From Peribacillus simplex (lineage in GTDB: Bacteria; Bacillota; Bacilli; Bacillales; DSM-1321), in assembly GCF_030123325.1 (NCBI RefSeq), contig NZ_CP126106.1, forward strand, positions 4,182,001 to 4,246,000: a stretch of 64,000 nucleotides of DNA. The letters are read 5' to 3'. Below the pieces are notes generated by a model. The model saw nothing but the letters and a program-made list of their open reading frames with translations. It had not been told where the DNA came from and did not search any database. Shown here piece by piece: positions 44,771 to 53,757 of this stretch; the stretch's first letter is position 1, and each line of letters opens with the position of its first letter. A program made the translations under genes and the position numbers.

Positions 44771-44788
44771 TTCCATCGTCCTTTCGTG

Positions 44789-44823
44789 TGAATAAAAATT
44801 CATCGTTTGTTATTTTTATTCAA
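44789..44823. promoter_or_regulatory. Tandem ARG boxes upstream of argG
   Basis: TGAATAAAAATTCA (44789-44802) is a near-perfect ARG-box palindrome; TTATTTTTATTCA (about 44811-44823) is a second, weaker copy 21 bp away. Tandem boxes two helical turns apart are typical of AhrC/ArgR operators, which repress arginine synthesis genes. A candidate promoter, TTGTAT-17-TAAAGT, lies just upstream (about 44836-44864). Confidence 0.75.
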
Positions 44824-44983
44824 TCTATGATTAGTACTTTATCATCTTTATTAAAGGAATACAAGGGGTATTTTAAAGATTTTGCTAAATAATCCGCTAA
44901 TATTTTCAAGGAATTTACACATTGGATGCTTCCCCGAGAATATAGTAAACTAGGAGTATGATAAATCGAAAAGCGGAGGGCAT

Positions 44984-45298
44984 ATGAAAGAACTATTTAT
45001 CTATGATGAACGGCTTGGCATCTCCATTCCCGATTTGAATCTGGAGTGGGATGAATATACAAAAGGCGAGCAACAGCAAATACTCGTAAATTGGGAGAAT
45101 ATCCGGGGAAGCATCCCGGACCGCATCAAGGAACTGGAATCCACCATTAACCGAAAGCAGTTTCGGCTCTCCGACGAGAGTGATTTCGCCAAATCATGCC
45201 AGCTCAATTCCGAAATTGCGGAACTTGCTTCCATCATCAATGATTTATGGCTATGGTATCGTGCCAATCAAGGCGTAACTGAAAAGATGCATAATTAA
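44984..45298 (+). CDS. Conserved-looking protein of unknown function
   Basis: A 104-aa soluble, acidic protein, no signal peptide or membrane segment. Residues about 30-85 are predicted helical and could form a coiled coil (NIRGSIPDRIKELESTINRKQF); a WEN/WLWY aromatic pattern occurs at both ends. CGGAGGG stands 4 nt before the ATG. It is flanked by divergent argG and, convergently, moaB with a long terminator. No family recognised. Confidence 0.75.
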   Translation: MKELFIYDERLGISIPDLNLEWDEYTKGEQQQILVNWENIRGSIPDRIKELESTINRKQFRLSDESDFAKSCQLNSEIAELASIINDLWLWYRANQGVTEKMHN

Positions 45299-45310
45299 GG
45301 TCATTTCCAT

Positions 45311-45350
45311 GCAAAAAAAAGCCACAGTTTAAAACTGTGGCTTTTTTTGC
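45311..45350. terminator. Perfect bidirectional terminator before moaB
   Basis: GCCACAGTTT and AAACTGTGGC arms extended by A and T runs into an almost continuous palindrome of about 40 bp. Confidence 0.93.
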
Positions 45351-45357
45351 ATCCCTC

Positions 45358-45870
45358 TTATAAATCCTTGCGAAGTTCACCGACGACATGTCCCAATTCC
45401 GGGAGAATCAATTTATTCATCGCAAGCCTAACCGCCCCTGAAGAGCCTGGGGTGGAAAAAACCGCTTTGTTGTTCACGACTCCCGCAATCGCCCTGGATA
45501 GAATGGCGGCAGACCCGATATCCTCTTGATAGCTGAGCATTCGAAAAATCTCGCCAAAACCGGGAATTTCCTTGGTCATCAACTCTTTGACCGCCTCTAT
45601 CGTCACATCCCTATTGGCGATGCCAGTGCCTCCATTTGTTAATATGACATCGACCATACTGCTTTGGCTACCGGATGTGACCGCATCCTGAATCGCTTTC
45701 CGCTCATCTTTAACGATTACATAATCCGTCACTTCATGCCCATTCGACTTCAGCAATTCCATCATCAGTGCTCCGCTTTTATCCGTTTCTTCATTTCGCG
45801 TATCGCTGACGGTTATCACCATGCAGCGAACTGCCTCCGTGATGGCTTTTTTATGCTTCTTGACACTCAT
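45358..45870 (-). CDS. moaB: MoaB, molybdopterin-adenylylation type protein
   Basis: A 170-aa MoaB/Mog fold protein with VSDTRNEETDKSG, TNGGTGIANRDVT and FSTPGSSGAVRLAMNKLILPE, the molybdopterin-binding motifs. It acts in molybdenum cofactor synthesis. The start overlaps the upstream EcsC-family gene stop by 4 bp. The position beside argG is as in B. subtilis. Confidence 0.94.
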   Translation of the reverse strand: MSVKKHKKAITEAVRCMVITVSDTRNEETDKSGALMMELLKSNGHEVTDYVIVKDERKAIQDAVTSGSQSSMVDVILTNGGTGIANRDVTIEAVKELMTKEIPGFGEIFRMLSYQEDIGSAAILSRAIAGVVNNKAVFSTPGSSGAVRLAMNKLILPELGHVVGELRKDL

Positions 45871-46709
45871 TCTTCATCAGCCTTCTTCTCCAGTAAATAA
45901 CGGAATTGATAGAACTTCTGGGCAAATTCACTGACACTCCGGGTCATTTGATAATTGGACCCGGCCCCTATGGCCATGCTGATGAATGGTATGCCCCGAA
46001 CCAGTTTTTTTCGGAAAACAGTAATGGATAATGCTTTCAACAGCTGCTTCAGCGGCTGTTCCATCCAGGTAGGGTTTGTCAGTTCCTCGATTCCTAAATA
46101 AAAATAATCATCTTCTGCGGTCTGGACCTCGCGGATCAATTCTTCCCAAGCTATTCCTTGGAGCCTCTTTGGCATCGCTCCTGCATTGAATACCTTAAGG
46201 GCCAGCATCATTTCAAACGGTGTATTCACCTCAACACCATAAGACATCGCAATCAGCTGTACGATCCTGACATTGATGACCGTCATGGCCGGAATATCGC
46301 TCCCTAGCAGAAGCAGGCCTCCTGATCCGCTCAGCCCGCCTTGTGCAAATGAATATAAGCGATGCTTTGCGATATGCTGATTGGCTATGTAATTCAACTG
46401 ATCGATCGATAAGTGATTCAAATCACTCAACGTTTCGATTTCTTCATTAAACACGCGCGCAGATGCTAATATCCGCTCTCTTGCATCTATTTGAACTTGT
46501 GAGCTCTGAACCATGGCATGCAAATGAAAAAGCCAAGTATCAAGCTTGTCAAAAAACTGTTGCTGGACGTTTTCCGGTAGCAGGGCAAACCCCTGCTCCA
46601 ACCATTTATCATACAGTGCAGCCAGGTCCGTTGGCTCATATTGATAAAGTTTTTCCTGCCATTCACTAATTTCATTCCAAAGTTTCATTTCCCGGTTCGT
46701 GAATTCCAT
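45867..46709 (-). CDS. EcsC family protein
   Basis: A 280-aa protein with an EcsC-like region: helical N-terminus, then a central glycine-rich segment (QGGLSGSGGLLLLGSDIPAMTVINVRIVQLIAMSYG, read in parts) and a C-terminal part with FISMAIGAGSNYQ. EcsC proteins have unclear function, named after the third gene of the ecs ABC locus. It is coupled to moaB by a 4-bp overlap. AGGAGGC precedes the ATG. Confidence 0.82.
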   Translation of the reverse strand: MEFTNREMKLWNEISEWQEKLYQYEPTDLAALYDKWLEQGFALLPENVQQQFFDKLDTWLFHLHAMVQSSQVQIDARERILASARVFNEEIETLSDLNHLSIDQLNYIANQHIAKHRLYSFAQGGLSGSGGLLLLGSDIPAMTVINVRIVQLIAMSYGVEVNTPFEMMLALKVFNAGAMPKRLQGIAWEELIREVQTAEDDYFYLGIEELTNPTWMEQPLKQLLKALSITVFRKKLVRGIPFISMAIGAGSNYQMTRSVSEFAQKFYQFRYLLEKKADEE

Positions 46710-46870
46710 GCATCAAGCCTCCTATGTACAGAATTGGTGGATTCTACCTCAAGTATAACATAGAGGGAAGTTTTTTTAGAGAATAGATGATGGCGATCCA
46801 GCGTTCAAGGGTTTGGATTGCATGGACATAAAACCATGAGAAGGCGGATTTTGAGGATGAAATTTCATGG

Positions 46871-46904
46871 GAAAGACCCCTTACCAGAGAGATAAGGGGA
46901 TCAT
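46871..46904 (-). terminator. Possible ackA terminator
   Basis: GATCCCCTTA / TAAGGGGTC arms, followed by TCTTTCCC on the minus strand; the T run is weak. Confidence 0.6.
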
Positions 46905-46917
46905 TATTAACAGGAAG

Positions 46918-48123
46918 TCATGTTTTCCAAGTTTCGCTCAAAGCTATTTTCATGGTGTCCCTGACAATCATGATTTCTTCATTAGTTGGGATGACCATGA
47001 CTTTCACAGGGGAATAGGGTGCATTGATGAACGCTTCCTTACCCGAGGTGCGATTGAGATCCTTGTCCCAATATACCCCCATGAATTCAAGTCCCTCCAA
47101 GATTCGCCCCCTAATGGTTTGACTGTTTTCACCGATGCCCGCGGTAAAAATGATGCCGTCCACACCTCCCATTTTAGCCGAATAGGAGCCTATGTACTTG
47201 TGAATCCGGTCTGCGAATACTTTAAGTGCGAGTTCAGCCCGCACATTGCCTTTATCCGCTTCAATTTGAATATCACGCAGGTCGCTGGAAAATCCGGAAA
47301 GGGCCAGAATGCCGCTCTTCTTATTCAGGACATCCAGCACTTCATCTGCTGTTTTTCCCGTCTTCTCCATGATATAAGGAATCAATGCCGGGTCGATGTT
47401 CCCTGAACGCGTTCCCATAGTAACACCGGCCAATGGTGTAAATCCCATTGATGTATCAATTGATTTGCCGCCCTTTATGGCCGTAATGCTTGCACCGTTC
47501 CCTAAATGGCACGATATCAACCGAAGCTGTTCAATTGGGCGGCCAATCATTTCGGCAGCCCGCTGCGATACATATTTATGTGAAGTACCATGAAACCCAT
47601 ACTTCCTTATTCCGTAATTTTCATAATATTCAAGGGGTAAGCTGTACAAATAGGAACCTGCTGCCATCGTTTGGTGGAAGGCAGTGTCGAATACCGCAAC
47701 CGCTGGTACATCATCCAGTATTCGCCTGAAGGCTTTGATCCCGGTGATATTGGCAGGATTATGAAGGGGCGCCAACTCGGAAAGCTTTTCGATTTCCTCT
47801 ATTACGTCCTCCGTAATCAAGACCGAGTCCGTGAATATCTCACCGCCATGCACCACCCGATGCCCTACGCCATCTATCTCTTCAAAGGAGCCAATGATGC
47901 GATGGTCAATCAGCTTTTTCAATAAAAGCCCTACAGCTATTTCATGATTGGGTATATCAATCGTTTCAGAAACATTTTCGCCTTCGACGCTTAAGGTAAA
48001 TGCGGAATTTTTCAAGCCGATTCTGTCTACAAGACCTTTTGTAATTACTTTTTCACAAGGCATCTCAAAAAGCTGAAACTTCAATGAAGAGCTGCCCGCA
48101 TTAATAGCCATGATTTTTGACAT
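46918..48123 (-). CDS. ackA: AckA, acetate kinase
   Basis: A 401-aa ASKHA-fold kinase interconverting acetyl phosphate and acetate. It has the family motifs NAGSSSLKFQLFE, GHRVVHGG, FDTAFHQTM, HLGNGASI, TPLAGVTMGTRSGNIDP and FTAGIGENS. The ATG follows AAAGGAGCAGG. Located between ytxK and moaB as in B. subtilis. No convincing cre was found in the upstream 170 bp. Confidence 0.98.
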   Translation of the reverse strand: MSKIMAINAGSSSLKFQLFEMPCEKVITKGLVDRIGLKNSAFTLSVEGENVSETIDIPNHEIAVGLLLKKLIDHRIIGSFEEIDGVGHRVVHGGEIFTDSVLITEDVIEEIEKLSELAPLHNPANITGIKAFRRILDDVPAVAVFDTAFHQTMAAGSYLYSLPLEYYENYGIRKYGFHGTSHKYVSQRAAEMIGRPIEQLRLISCHLGNGASITAIKGGKSIDTSMGFTPLAGVTMGTRSGNIDPALIPYIMEKTGKTADEVLDVLNKKSGILALSGFSSDLRDIQIEADKGNVRAELALKVFADRIHKYIGSYSAKMGGVDGIIFTAGIGENSQTIRGRILEGLEFMGVYWDKDLNRTSGKEAFINAPYSPVKVMVIPTNEEIMIVRDTMKIALSETWKT

Positions 48124-48257
48124 CCATCCTGCTCCTTTACTCTAAGCTAGTTCTTCCTATGTTCAGCCCAACGAAACGTGCAGTGTATTGTACAATCTTA
48201 TCATGGCAAGCGGATTCAACCAAATAATAATGAAAAATTGCAAATAATCACTCTTTC

Positions 48258-48294
48258 AAAAAAAAGAAAGCCAATGCCTGCGGCATCAGCTTTC
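48258..48294 (-). terminator. ytxK terminator
   Basis: Stem 48266-48278 with 48282-48294 (GAAAGC.GATGCC type arms with one mismatch), then seven T on the minus strand. Confidence 0.88.
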
Positions 48295-48299
48295 ATTGA

Positions 48300-49286
48300 C
48301 TATTTTTCCTCTTTAAACCAATCGTCCATCTGTTGCATGACAGACCTGGTCGCTTCAAAATCCGACAACTTCGGAAGTTGTACGAGCAATGCCTTCTTCG
48401 GTGCTTCGATACCCTCTTTTTTCTTTTGGAGGATCAGGATGCTTTTCGCAGCCGCTTCACTCTTAAACATGGAAAGCGGCAGTTGCACCATCCCTTGGAT
48501 ATGTGTATGCTTCTTCAGGAAATCATTGAGTTTCGGAGCTTCCTCCGAAACGAACAGGTTATTCGGGACAATGAAGAATAGGTGTCCGCCATCCTTCGCG
48601 TGTTTAACACCTTGTTCTATAAACAAATGATGTGCATACGAATGTCCCTTATCGGCCTTCAATTCATACTCAGCTGCACGCACATCATTCGGGTAATAGC
48701 CTATCGGCAAATCGCTGACCACAACATCTGAAGGATCGATGAAAAGCGGCTCCAAGCTGTCCTGGTTGAAAAATTCCAGCGGGTGTTCTTGCAGGTTGGC
48801 ACCTGCATATGCAAGCCTGATCAAGGTTTCATCAATCTCGACACCATATGAAGCGATGTTTTTATCAGTAAGCTGATTCAAGATCGCAAATAGTAAATTC
48901 CCCGTTCCAATGGCTGGATCGAGCATGACTATCTCTTTTTGATCCTTGGTGAATTTACCGACTAAATAGCTGACGAACATGCCGACTGCATCAGGGGTCA
49001 TATGATGATTCGGCTGAACGCTCTGCTGCATGCCTTTTAAAATGGCAAGCTGATACGCTTTACGGATTGCTTCCTTCTCATATTTCTCTGGTGAAAAATC
49101 TGCATAATGCTTCACTAACCTTTTCTTCGATACTTCACTGATTTCCTCCTGCAGGACTTTCCCTTGGAAGAAATTCTCGCCCGTTTCACCCAAGGCATCC
49201 AGATACGTACATGATAGTTCACTTTGCAATATTTGAGCTGTTTCATCAAATTCATAAAATAATTGTTCAACTGGGGTAGACTTCAC
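48300..49286 (-). CDS. ytxK: YtxK, class I SAM-dependent methyltransferase
   Basis: A 328-aa N6-DNA-methylase-like protein: SAM motif I in LDPAIGTGNLLFAIL (about residue 125) and a motif IV variant SDLPIGYYP in place of NPPF/Y. The first 90 residues are helical. Neighbours and length match B. subtilis YtxK; the substrate is unknown. It is upstream of ackA, as in B. subtilis. Confidence 0.88.
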   Translation of the reverse strand: MKSTPVEQLFYEFDETAQILQSELSCTYLDALGETGENFFQGKVLQEEISEVSKKRLVKHYADFSPEKYEKEAIRKAYQLAILKGMQQSVQPNHHMTPDAVGMFVSYLVGKFTKDQKEIVMLDPAIGTGNLLFAILNQLTDKNIASYGVEIDETLIRLAYAGANLQEHPLEFFNQDSLEPLFIDPSDVVVSDLPIGYYPNDVRAAEYELKADKGHSYAHHLFIEQGVKHAKDGGHLFFIVPNNLFVSEEAPKLNDFLKKHTHIQGMVQLPLSMFKSEAAAKSILILQKKKEGIEAPKKALLVQLPKLSDFEATRSVMQQMDDWFKEEK

Positions 49287-49462
49287 TTATTAATTCCTCC
49301 TGTTTGCTTCTGTCCCTATTTTAAAGGTAAGAAGAAAGAGATACAAGCCGTACGTCCTGGTTATCATTCTTCGGTTGTTTAACCTACTGTTTTCCGATTT
49401 GAAAGTTACATATATGGACTCTCGCGGGCAACTCTTTTTTTTAAGTCAGGCGTAAATAAAAG

Positions 49463-49495
49463 GTACATAGGGTTGTTGCCCTGTATTTTTTATTA
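49463..49495 (+). terminator. Terminator-like hairpin ahead of the Tyr/Arg/Gly repeat gene
   Basis: TACATAGGG / CCCTGTA arms followed by a T6 run on the plus strand. No plus-strand gene lies upstream, so it may be a leader attenuator of the following gene or a relic. Confidence 0.45.
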
Positions 49496-49552
49496 CTTGG
49501 AAAGGCTCAATGAATGCCCAAACGGAATACCATACATGAGGTGGTGATTATT

Positions 49553-49870
49553 ATGGATAATCAATATCAATACTATCATGGGCAGGTTAATCCAATAAAT
49601 CAGCAACATGATACACAGTCAGCAGATGAATTTAACAGGCAACAACAAGGGTTTCAACAAGGGTTTAGGCAAGGATATCGACAGGGGTATCGACAAGGGT
49701 ATAGGGATGGATATCGAGCAGGGCAACAAGCGGGTTTTTTTCCTGGACCTCATCAAAGACAAATGCCGTCGTGGCCTAATGAAATTGACATAAAAGTGGG
49801 TACACCTAATGGTCAAGAGTGGTCTGGCAAAATTGTTTTACCACTGAATGGTCCGAGTTTGGAGCCATAA
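49553..49870 (+). CDS. Small Gln-rich protein with Tyr-Arg-Gln-Gly repeats
   Basis: A 105-aa protein. Residues 1-30 are Q/N/Y-rich (MDNQYQYYHGQVNPINQQ), 31-62 are tandem four-residue repeats (QGFRQGYRQGYRQGYRDGYRAG pattern; FQQ/FRQ/YRQ/YRD/YRA each with Gly), and 70-105 a short beta-like tail (EIDIKVGTPNGQEWSGKIVLP). The ATG at 49553 follows GAGGTGGTGA; the longer frame from 49514 lacks a ribosome-binding site. It is predicted basic in the repeat and lacks a signal peptide. Not recognised; it could be a coat or surface protein, but nothing shows that. Confidence 0.75.
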   Translation: MDNQYQYYHGQVNPINQQHDTQSADEFNRQQQGFQQGFRQGYRQGYRQGYRDGYRAGQQAGFFPGPHQRQMPSWPNEIDIKVGTPNGQEWSGKIVLPLNGPSLEP

Positions 49871-49993
49871 CTAATTCAAGCGCATAGATGATAAAAACAG
49901 TGTATTAGAAAAGAGCTAATGGTCTGCACTCAAAATTTAAGATACACAGCACCATGGAAAATCAGGCAAGAATAACATCCGTTAAATAAAGCT

Positions 49994-50027
49994 AAAACAA
50001 AAACCGGGCACATAGCGCCCGGTTTCT
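49994..50027 (-). terminator. tpx terminator
   Basis: ACCGGGC / GCCCGGT arms, then TTTTTGTTTT on the minus strand. Confidence 0.88.
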
Positions 50028-50039
50028 TAGGATTGCATC

Positions 50040-50540
50040 TTATTTTGCCGCTTTAGCCGCTTCGATTGCACCTTCGTAATTTGGATGGTTGGTACCTTCA
50101 CTCACATATTCTACATATGTGATTTCATCAGAGCTGTTCACTACGAATACAGAGCGTGCCAATAAACGAAGTTCCTGCATGACGACACCATATGCTTCAC
50201 CGAATGATAGGTCACGGTGATCGGAAAGAACTTGAACATTGTCCAAGCCGCTTGCAGCACACCAGCGTTTTTGTGCGAAAGGAAGATCGTTACTGATCGT
50301 CAGTACTTTCACATTATCCAATTTTGCAGCTTCTTCATTGAATTTACGTGTCTGTGCATCACATACACCTGTATCCACGGATGGAACCACGCTGATAATG
50401 CGGACAGAACCTTTGGAGTCGCTTAATGTAACCGGTGATAAGTCATTAGCCAATACTGTAAAATCAGGTGCTTTGTCCCCAACTTTTAGTTCTTGCCCCA
50501 CTAAAGTGATCGGGTTGTTTTTAAATGTAACTGAAGCCAT
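50040..50540 (-). CDS. tpx: Tpx, thiol peroxidase
   Basis: A 166-aa atypical 2-Cys peroxiredoxin reducing peroxides with thioredoxin. Peroxidatic Cys in DTGVCDAQTRKF (about residue 60) and resolving Cys in KRWCAASG (about residue 94). AGGAGG precedes the ATG. Single gene with its own terminator. Complete. Confidence 0.97.
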   Translation of the reverse strand: MASVTFKNNPITLVGQELKVGDKAPDFTVLANDLSPVTLSDSKGSVRIISVVPSVDTGVCDAQTRKFNEEAAKLDNVKVLTISNDLPFAQKRWCAASGLDNVQVLSDHRDLSFGEAYGVVMQELRLLARSVFVVNSSDEITYVEYVSEGTNHPNYEGAIEAAKAAK

Positions 50541-50686
50541 TAATAATTCCTCCTTTTTCTGCTATATGTACAAGCATAATCATATTTGTTTTACCGGAAT
50601 TTTGCAATAAATTGAATTGGGAAATGTGAAGGGTGCTTGCACATTTCCCACATCCAGGCCTTTTATGGTCTATTGGCAGACTGCAG

Positions 50687-50715
50687 CAAAAAGAAAACTC
50701 GGCGGGTGCCGAGTC
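50687..50715 (-). terminator. ytfIJ terminator
   Basis: ACTCGGC / GCCGAGT arms with a 4-nt loop, then TTTTCTTTTT on the minus strand. Confidence 0.9.
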
Positions 50716-50719
50716 ACAG

Positions 50720-51196
50720 TTAGAAATCTATATCCTGTTTAGGTTCTTGGTACCTCTTTACAGCTGGTTGACTGCCGCCTTGATTACTGCCTTGCTTTTG
50801 ATTACTGCCTTTCTTGGATAGCATGGACTGAATTTTATCGACGACTTGAGGAGCTAGGTCCATCATTTTTTCGAGAAGATGCGTCCCTTCATCCAGATGA
50901 ATCATTTTCACCCCATGGGAACCGACAATCAAAAAGGCAATCGGTGTTATGGAAACCCCGCCGCCGCTACCGCCGCCAAAAGGCTGCTTGGAACCGCCTT
51001 GCTGTCCTTGATGGTTCCCATCCATCATAAATTCGCTGCCACCGGCTGCAAAACCAAATCCCACTTTGGATACGGTTAAAATGACACTTCCATCCGGAGT
51101 TTCCACCGGATCCCCGATGATCGTATTCACATCGACCATTTCTTTCAGATTTTCCATCGCTTCTTTCATTAAACCTTGGATCGGATGATCTGACAT
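50720..51196 (-). CDS. ytfJ: YtfJ, GerW-family sporulation protein
   Basis: A 158-aa protein with the YtfJ/GerW domain (DVNTIIGDPVETPDGSVILTVSKVGFGFAAGG) and a central glycine-rich linker (PFGGGSGGGVSITPIAFLIV). The C-terminal 30 residues are Q/S/K-rich. In spore formers GerW proteins contribute to spore properties or germination; exact function is not shown. It lies 15 bp after ytfI in one transcript. Confidence 0.93.
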   Translation of the reverse strand: MSDHPIQGLMKEAMENLKEMVDVNTIIGDPVETPDGSVILTVSKVGFGFAAGGSEFMMDGNHQGQQGGSKQPFGGGSGGGVSITPIAFLIVGSHGVKMIHLDEGTHLLEKMMDLAPQVVDKIQSMLSKKGSNQKQGSNQGGSQPAVKRYQEPKQDIDF

Positions 51197-51211
51197 TTAA
51201 ATTCCTCCACT

Positions 51212-51901
51212 CTAGAACGATTGTTTATTGGAATCACCTGATAGCTTCGCTAATCTTCTGGACTTGAAATGCGGCTTTCCGCCTTTCCAATAACGAAGCA
51301 GTTTTATTCCAGTCACCATAGCTTGCCCGATTCTAAATTGTAATATGCAGGAAATCGACGTGTTTGCCTGCCATCTCTGAAAGTCGGGTGTAATGGAATA
51401 GGAGGGCATGATCCGGAAGTTGAAATAGGTTGTCAGCAACCCGATGATTGAACCTTTAAGTGCCCAGCACGCTCCAGTTAAAACACCGGTGTGTGCAGCG
51501 TTTTTAGTACCGACCCTGCTATGCCAGATGAATTTTTTGACTTGGACTTTCCCTGTGAATTGACGGACGATCCTATGAAATCCGATTATATGCTGAAGCA
51601 TCTCCAGACTGTCTGCGAATTCGTTACGCAATTCTTCGGCTGTGATTTTTTTCTTTTCTTCCTTTTCGGTTTTTCCGTTTTCTTTATCTTCCTTTACTAC
51701 TATAGCGGCAGAGTCAGCTTCCATTTTGATGACCGGAACCTTGAGTGTATAGTGAAAAAGCCCATACCAAGCTGATAATTTAATATGTATTAGGTCATCC
51801 GTTTGGATACGTTTGTAGTCGATGGACACTCTTACTTTAGTGAAAACAACAATCAGCAGCACCAAAATGAGGATACCTATAATCAACAAAAGCCACTTCA
51901 T
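51212..51901 (-). CDS. ytfI: YtfI, DUF2953 protein
   Basis: A 229-aa protein with one N-terminal membrane segment (residues about 2-20), a soluble region with a K/E-rich stretch at about 70-90, and the DUF2953 pattern (YGLFHYTLKVPVI; SRVGTKNAAHTGVLTGACWALKG). It pairs with ytfJ, as in B. subtilis. Function unknown; probably acts with YtfJ at the membrane during sporulation. Confidence 0.85.
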   Translation of the reverse strand: MKWLLLIIGILILVLLIVVFTKVRVSIDYKRIQTDDLIHIKLSAWYGLFHYTLKVPVIKMEADSAAIVVKEDKENGKTEKEEKKKITAEELRNEFADSLEMLQHIIGFHRIVRQFTGKVQVKKFIWHSRVGTKNAAHTGVLTGACWALKGSIIGLLTTYFNFRIMPSYSITPDFQRWQANTSISCILQFRIGQAMVTGIKLLRYWKGGKPHFKSRRLAKLSGDSNKQSF

Positions 51902-51999
51902 GCACCCACACCCCTTCAGCCTATCATTATCGGCATATGCAAAAAAAATAAACCTGCAAAAGCGAAAATCCCGCTCTTACAGATTTATGTATGGAAGAA

Positions 52000-52539
52000 T
52001 CATCTTCTGATCAGCACAACGCCCGTGTCTGCAAAGACATCATGCAAAGCCTGTTTCTTCGGTAAAAGGCCTGCCAAGAGATAGCCAATCCAAGTAACTT
52101 TTGAAATATAGCGGCCAATCAGCTCCCTGAACAATATCGTCCCCCATGAAATGGTTTTTTTCTCTTCCTTCAATGCAACGACCTTCAGTCCAAAAATCAT
52201 CTTGCCAAGGGTTTGGTTCAAGAATTTGGTCATCAAAACAAAGTATAAGAAGAATACGATCCCCGTTAAGAAGCCTTCTGCTGAAAACCAGAGATCATCT
52301 GTCCCTTCATAAAACTTGAAGATAGGATGAATCAAAATCCGGTTCAAACTTCCAATAACCAATAGATCGGCTAAATAGGCCCAAAACCTCATCCAAAAAC
52401 CAGCAAAATGCACTTTCTTGACTCCGTCATCATCCACGGTCTTACTGGCTGGTGTAAATTCCTGCTGAACGGGAACCCCTGGATCTGCCATTAGATTGGA
52501 TGAAGCGATTTGTTCATTGTTTTCATTTCTTTCCGTCAT
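52000..52539 (-). CDS. yteJ: YteJ, RDD family membrane protein
   Basis: A 179-aa protein with an RDD domain: RFWAYLADLLVIGSL (membrane segment 1 with conserved Asp), a second segment around residues 95-112, the TLGKMIFGLKVV signature, and a third segment near residue 160. B. subtilis yteJ is likewise next to sppA; it is linked there with SppA control and lantibiotic resistance. It starts 12 bp downstream of sppA. Confidence 0.92.
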   Translation of the reverse strand: MTERNENNEQIASSNLMADPGVPVQQEFTPASKTVDDDGVKKVHFAGFWMRFWAYLADLLVIGSLNRILIHPIFKFYEGTDDLWFSAEGFLTGIVFFLYFVLMTKFLNQTLGKMIFGLKVVALKEEKKTISWGTILFRELIGRYISKVTWIGYLLAGLLPKKQALHDVFADTGVVLIRR

Positions 52540-52551
52540 CCTTCAGCCCCC

Positions 52552-53553
52552 CTATTCCGCATACAAATACATTAAGCGTGGAGAATTTGAAGAGGAAAGG
52601 ATTTTTGTCAAGACTGCCGTTTCCACATCATTTCCCAACATTTTTTGCGCACCCATACTGAATAATGAACCGAAACCAGCCTCATCTGTATAACGGATAA
52701 CTTGAGCATCCTTTTTACCGATATCCGTTTTCATTGCGGCAATTACATCATCCAAATGGCCGAAATCATCGATTAGATGGTTTTCTTTAGCCTGACGCCC
52801 ATCATAAATGCGGCCATCGGCAATTTCCCGTACTTCCTTCTCTGTCATACCGCGTCCGTCTGCAATGACTTTTACAAATTGATCATAAGAATTATTAATC
52901 ATATTTTGCAGTATTTCACGTTCTTCACCAGTCATTTCCCGAGTTGGGCTCATAATATCCTTGTGTGGTCCGCTTTTGATGGTTTCGAACTCGACACCAT
53001 ACTTCTTGGCCAGCTTCTCGTAATTATACCCATGCATGATGACACCAAGTGAACCCGTCATCGTTTCTGGGCTAGCGTATATCTTATCGGCTGGTGCAGA
53101 AATATAATAACCGCCGGAAGCTGCCATTGATCCCATGGAAACATAGACAGGTTTTTTCACTTTCTTGATATCAAGGATCTTGTCATAAATCTCTGCACTT
53201 TCGACGACACCGCCGCCTGGAGAATTCACCCGAAGGATGATGCCTTTGATATCATCATTCTCCTCTGCCATCTTCAGCTTATCCATGAATGCGCGGTGAT
53301 TATATGTTGCTGAACTAAGTAATGAGGCTTCCCCTGTATCTTGGATCGTGCCCTCTACATCAAATACGGCAATAACATTTGAGTAATCATCACCTTCTAT
53401 GACTTCCTCGTAAAATGCACTTTCGGAAGCAAATAATTCATCAATGATATTTTCCGTATCCGCTGTAACTAGAGTCGTAGCCGCCCCAACAGCAATAGAG
53501 ACAAAAAATAAAACGGCCGCGATTCCAAGTGCCGCCCAACGCTTTCCATTCAT
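52552..53553 (-). CDS. sppA: SppA, signal peptide peptidase
   Basis: A 333-aa membrane-anchored serine protease of the S49 family, one N-terminal membrane segment (residues about 6-28). The nucleophile Ser is in SMGSMAASGGYYIS and the general base Lys in KSGPHKDIMSPTR. It degrades leftover signal peptides. It is the first gene of the sppA-yteJ unit and divergent from the NAD kinase. Confidence 0.96.
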   Translation of the reverse strand: MNGKRWAALGIAAVLFFVSIAVGAATTLVTADTENIIDELFASESAFYEEVIEGDDYSNVIAVFDVEGTIQDTGEASLLSSATYNHRAFMDKLKMAEENDDIKGIILRVNSPGGGVVESAEIYDKILDIKKVKKPVYVSMGSMAASGGYYISAPADKIYASPETMTGSLGVIMHGYNYEKLAKKYGVEFETIKSGPHKDIMSPTREMTGEEREILQNMINNSYDQFVKVIADGRGMTEKEVREIADGRIYDGRQAKENHLIDDFGHLDDVIAAMKTDIGKKDAQVIRYTDEAGFGSLFSMGAQKMLGNDVETAVLTKILSSSNSPRLMYLYAE

Positions 53554-53757
53554 CTGTTTTCCCCCTTAAATATATGTATCCTTCTTACCATACGAACTAA
53601 TAACAAAAATGTTTCATTCCATGATAAACTAAGTCATATAAAATTGTAGCAAAGAATCCTCAAATTGGAAATGCATTGGTCCATTTTGCACAAATTGCAT
53701 TTATCGTAAACAGGATAAAGAAAGCCCTTTCATCACCATACATACTAGGGGGGGAAC

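Noticed and set aside
48178..48235. cre-like sequence upstream of ackA (TGAATCCGCTTGCC on the minus strand)
   Set aside because: Three defined consensus positions fail, so it was not called although ackA is a CcpA target in B. subtilis.
49660..49730. Short tandem repeat that could suggest a CRISPR-like array
   Set aside because: Units are 12 bp, in frame and coding for Tyr-Arg-Gln-Gly; no spacers.
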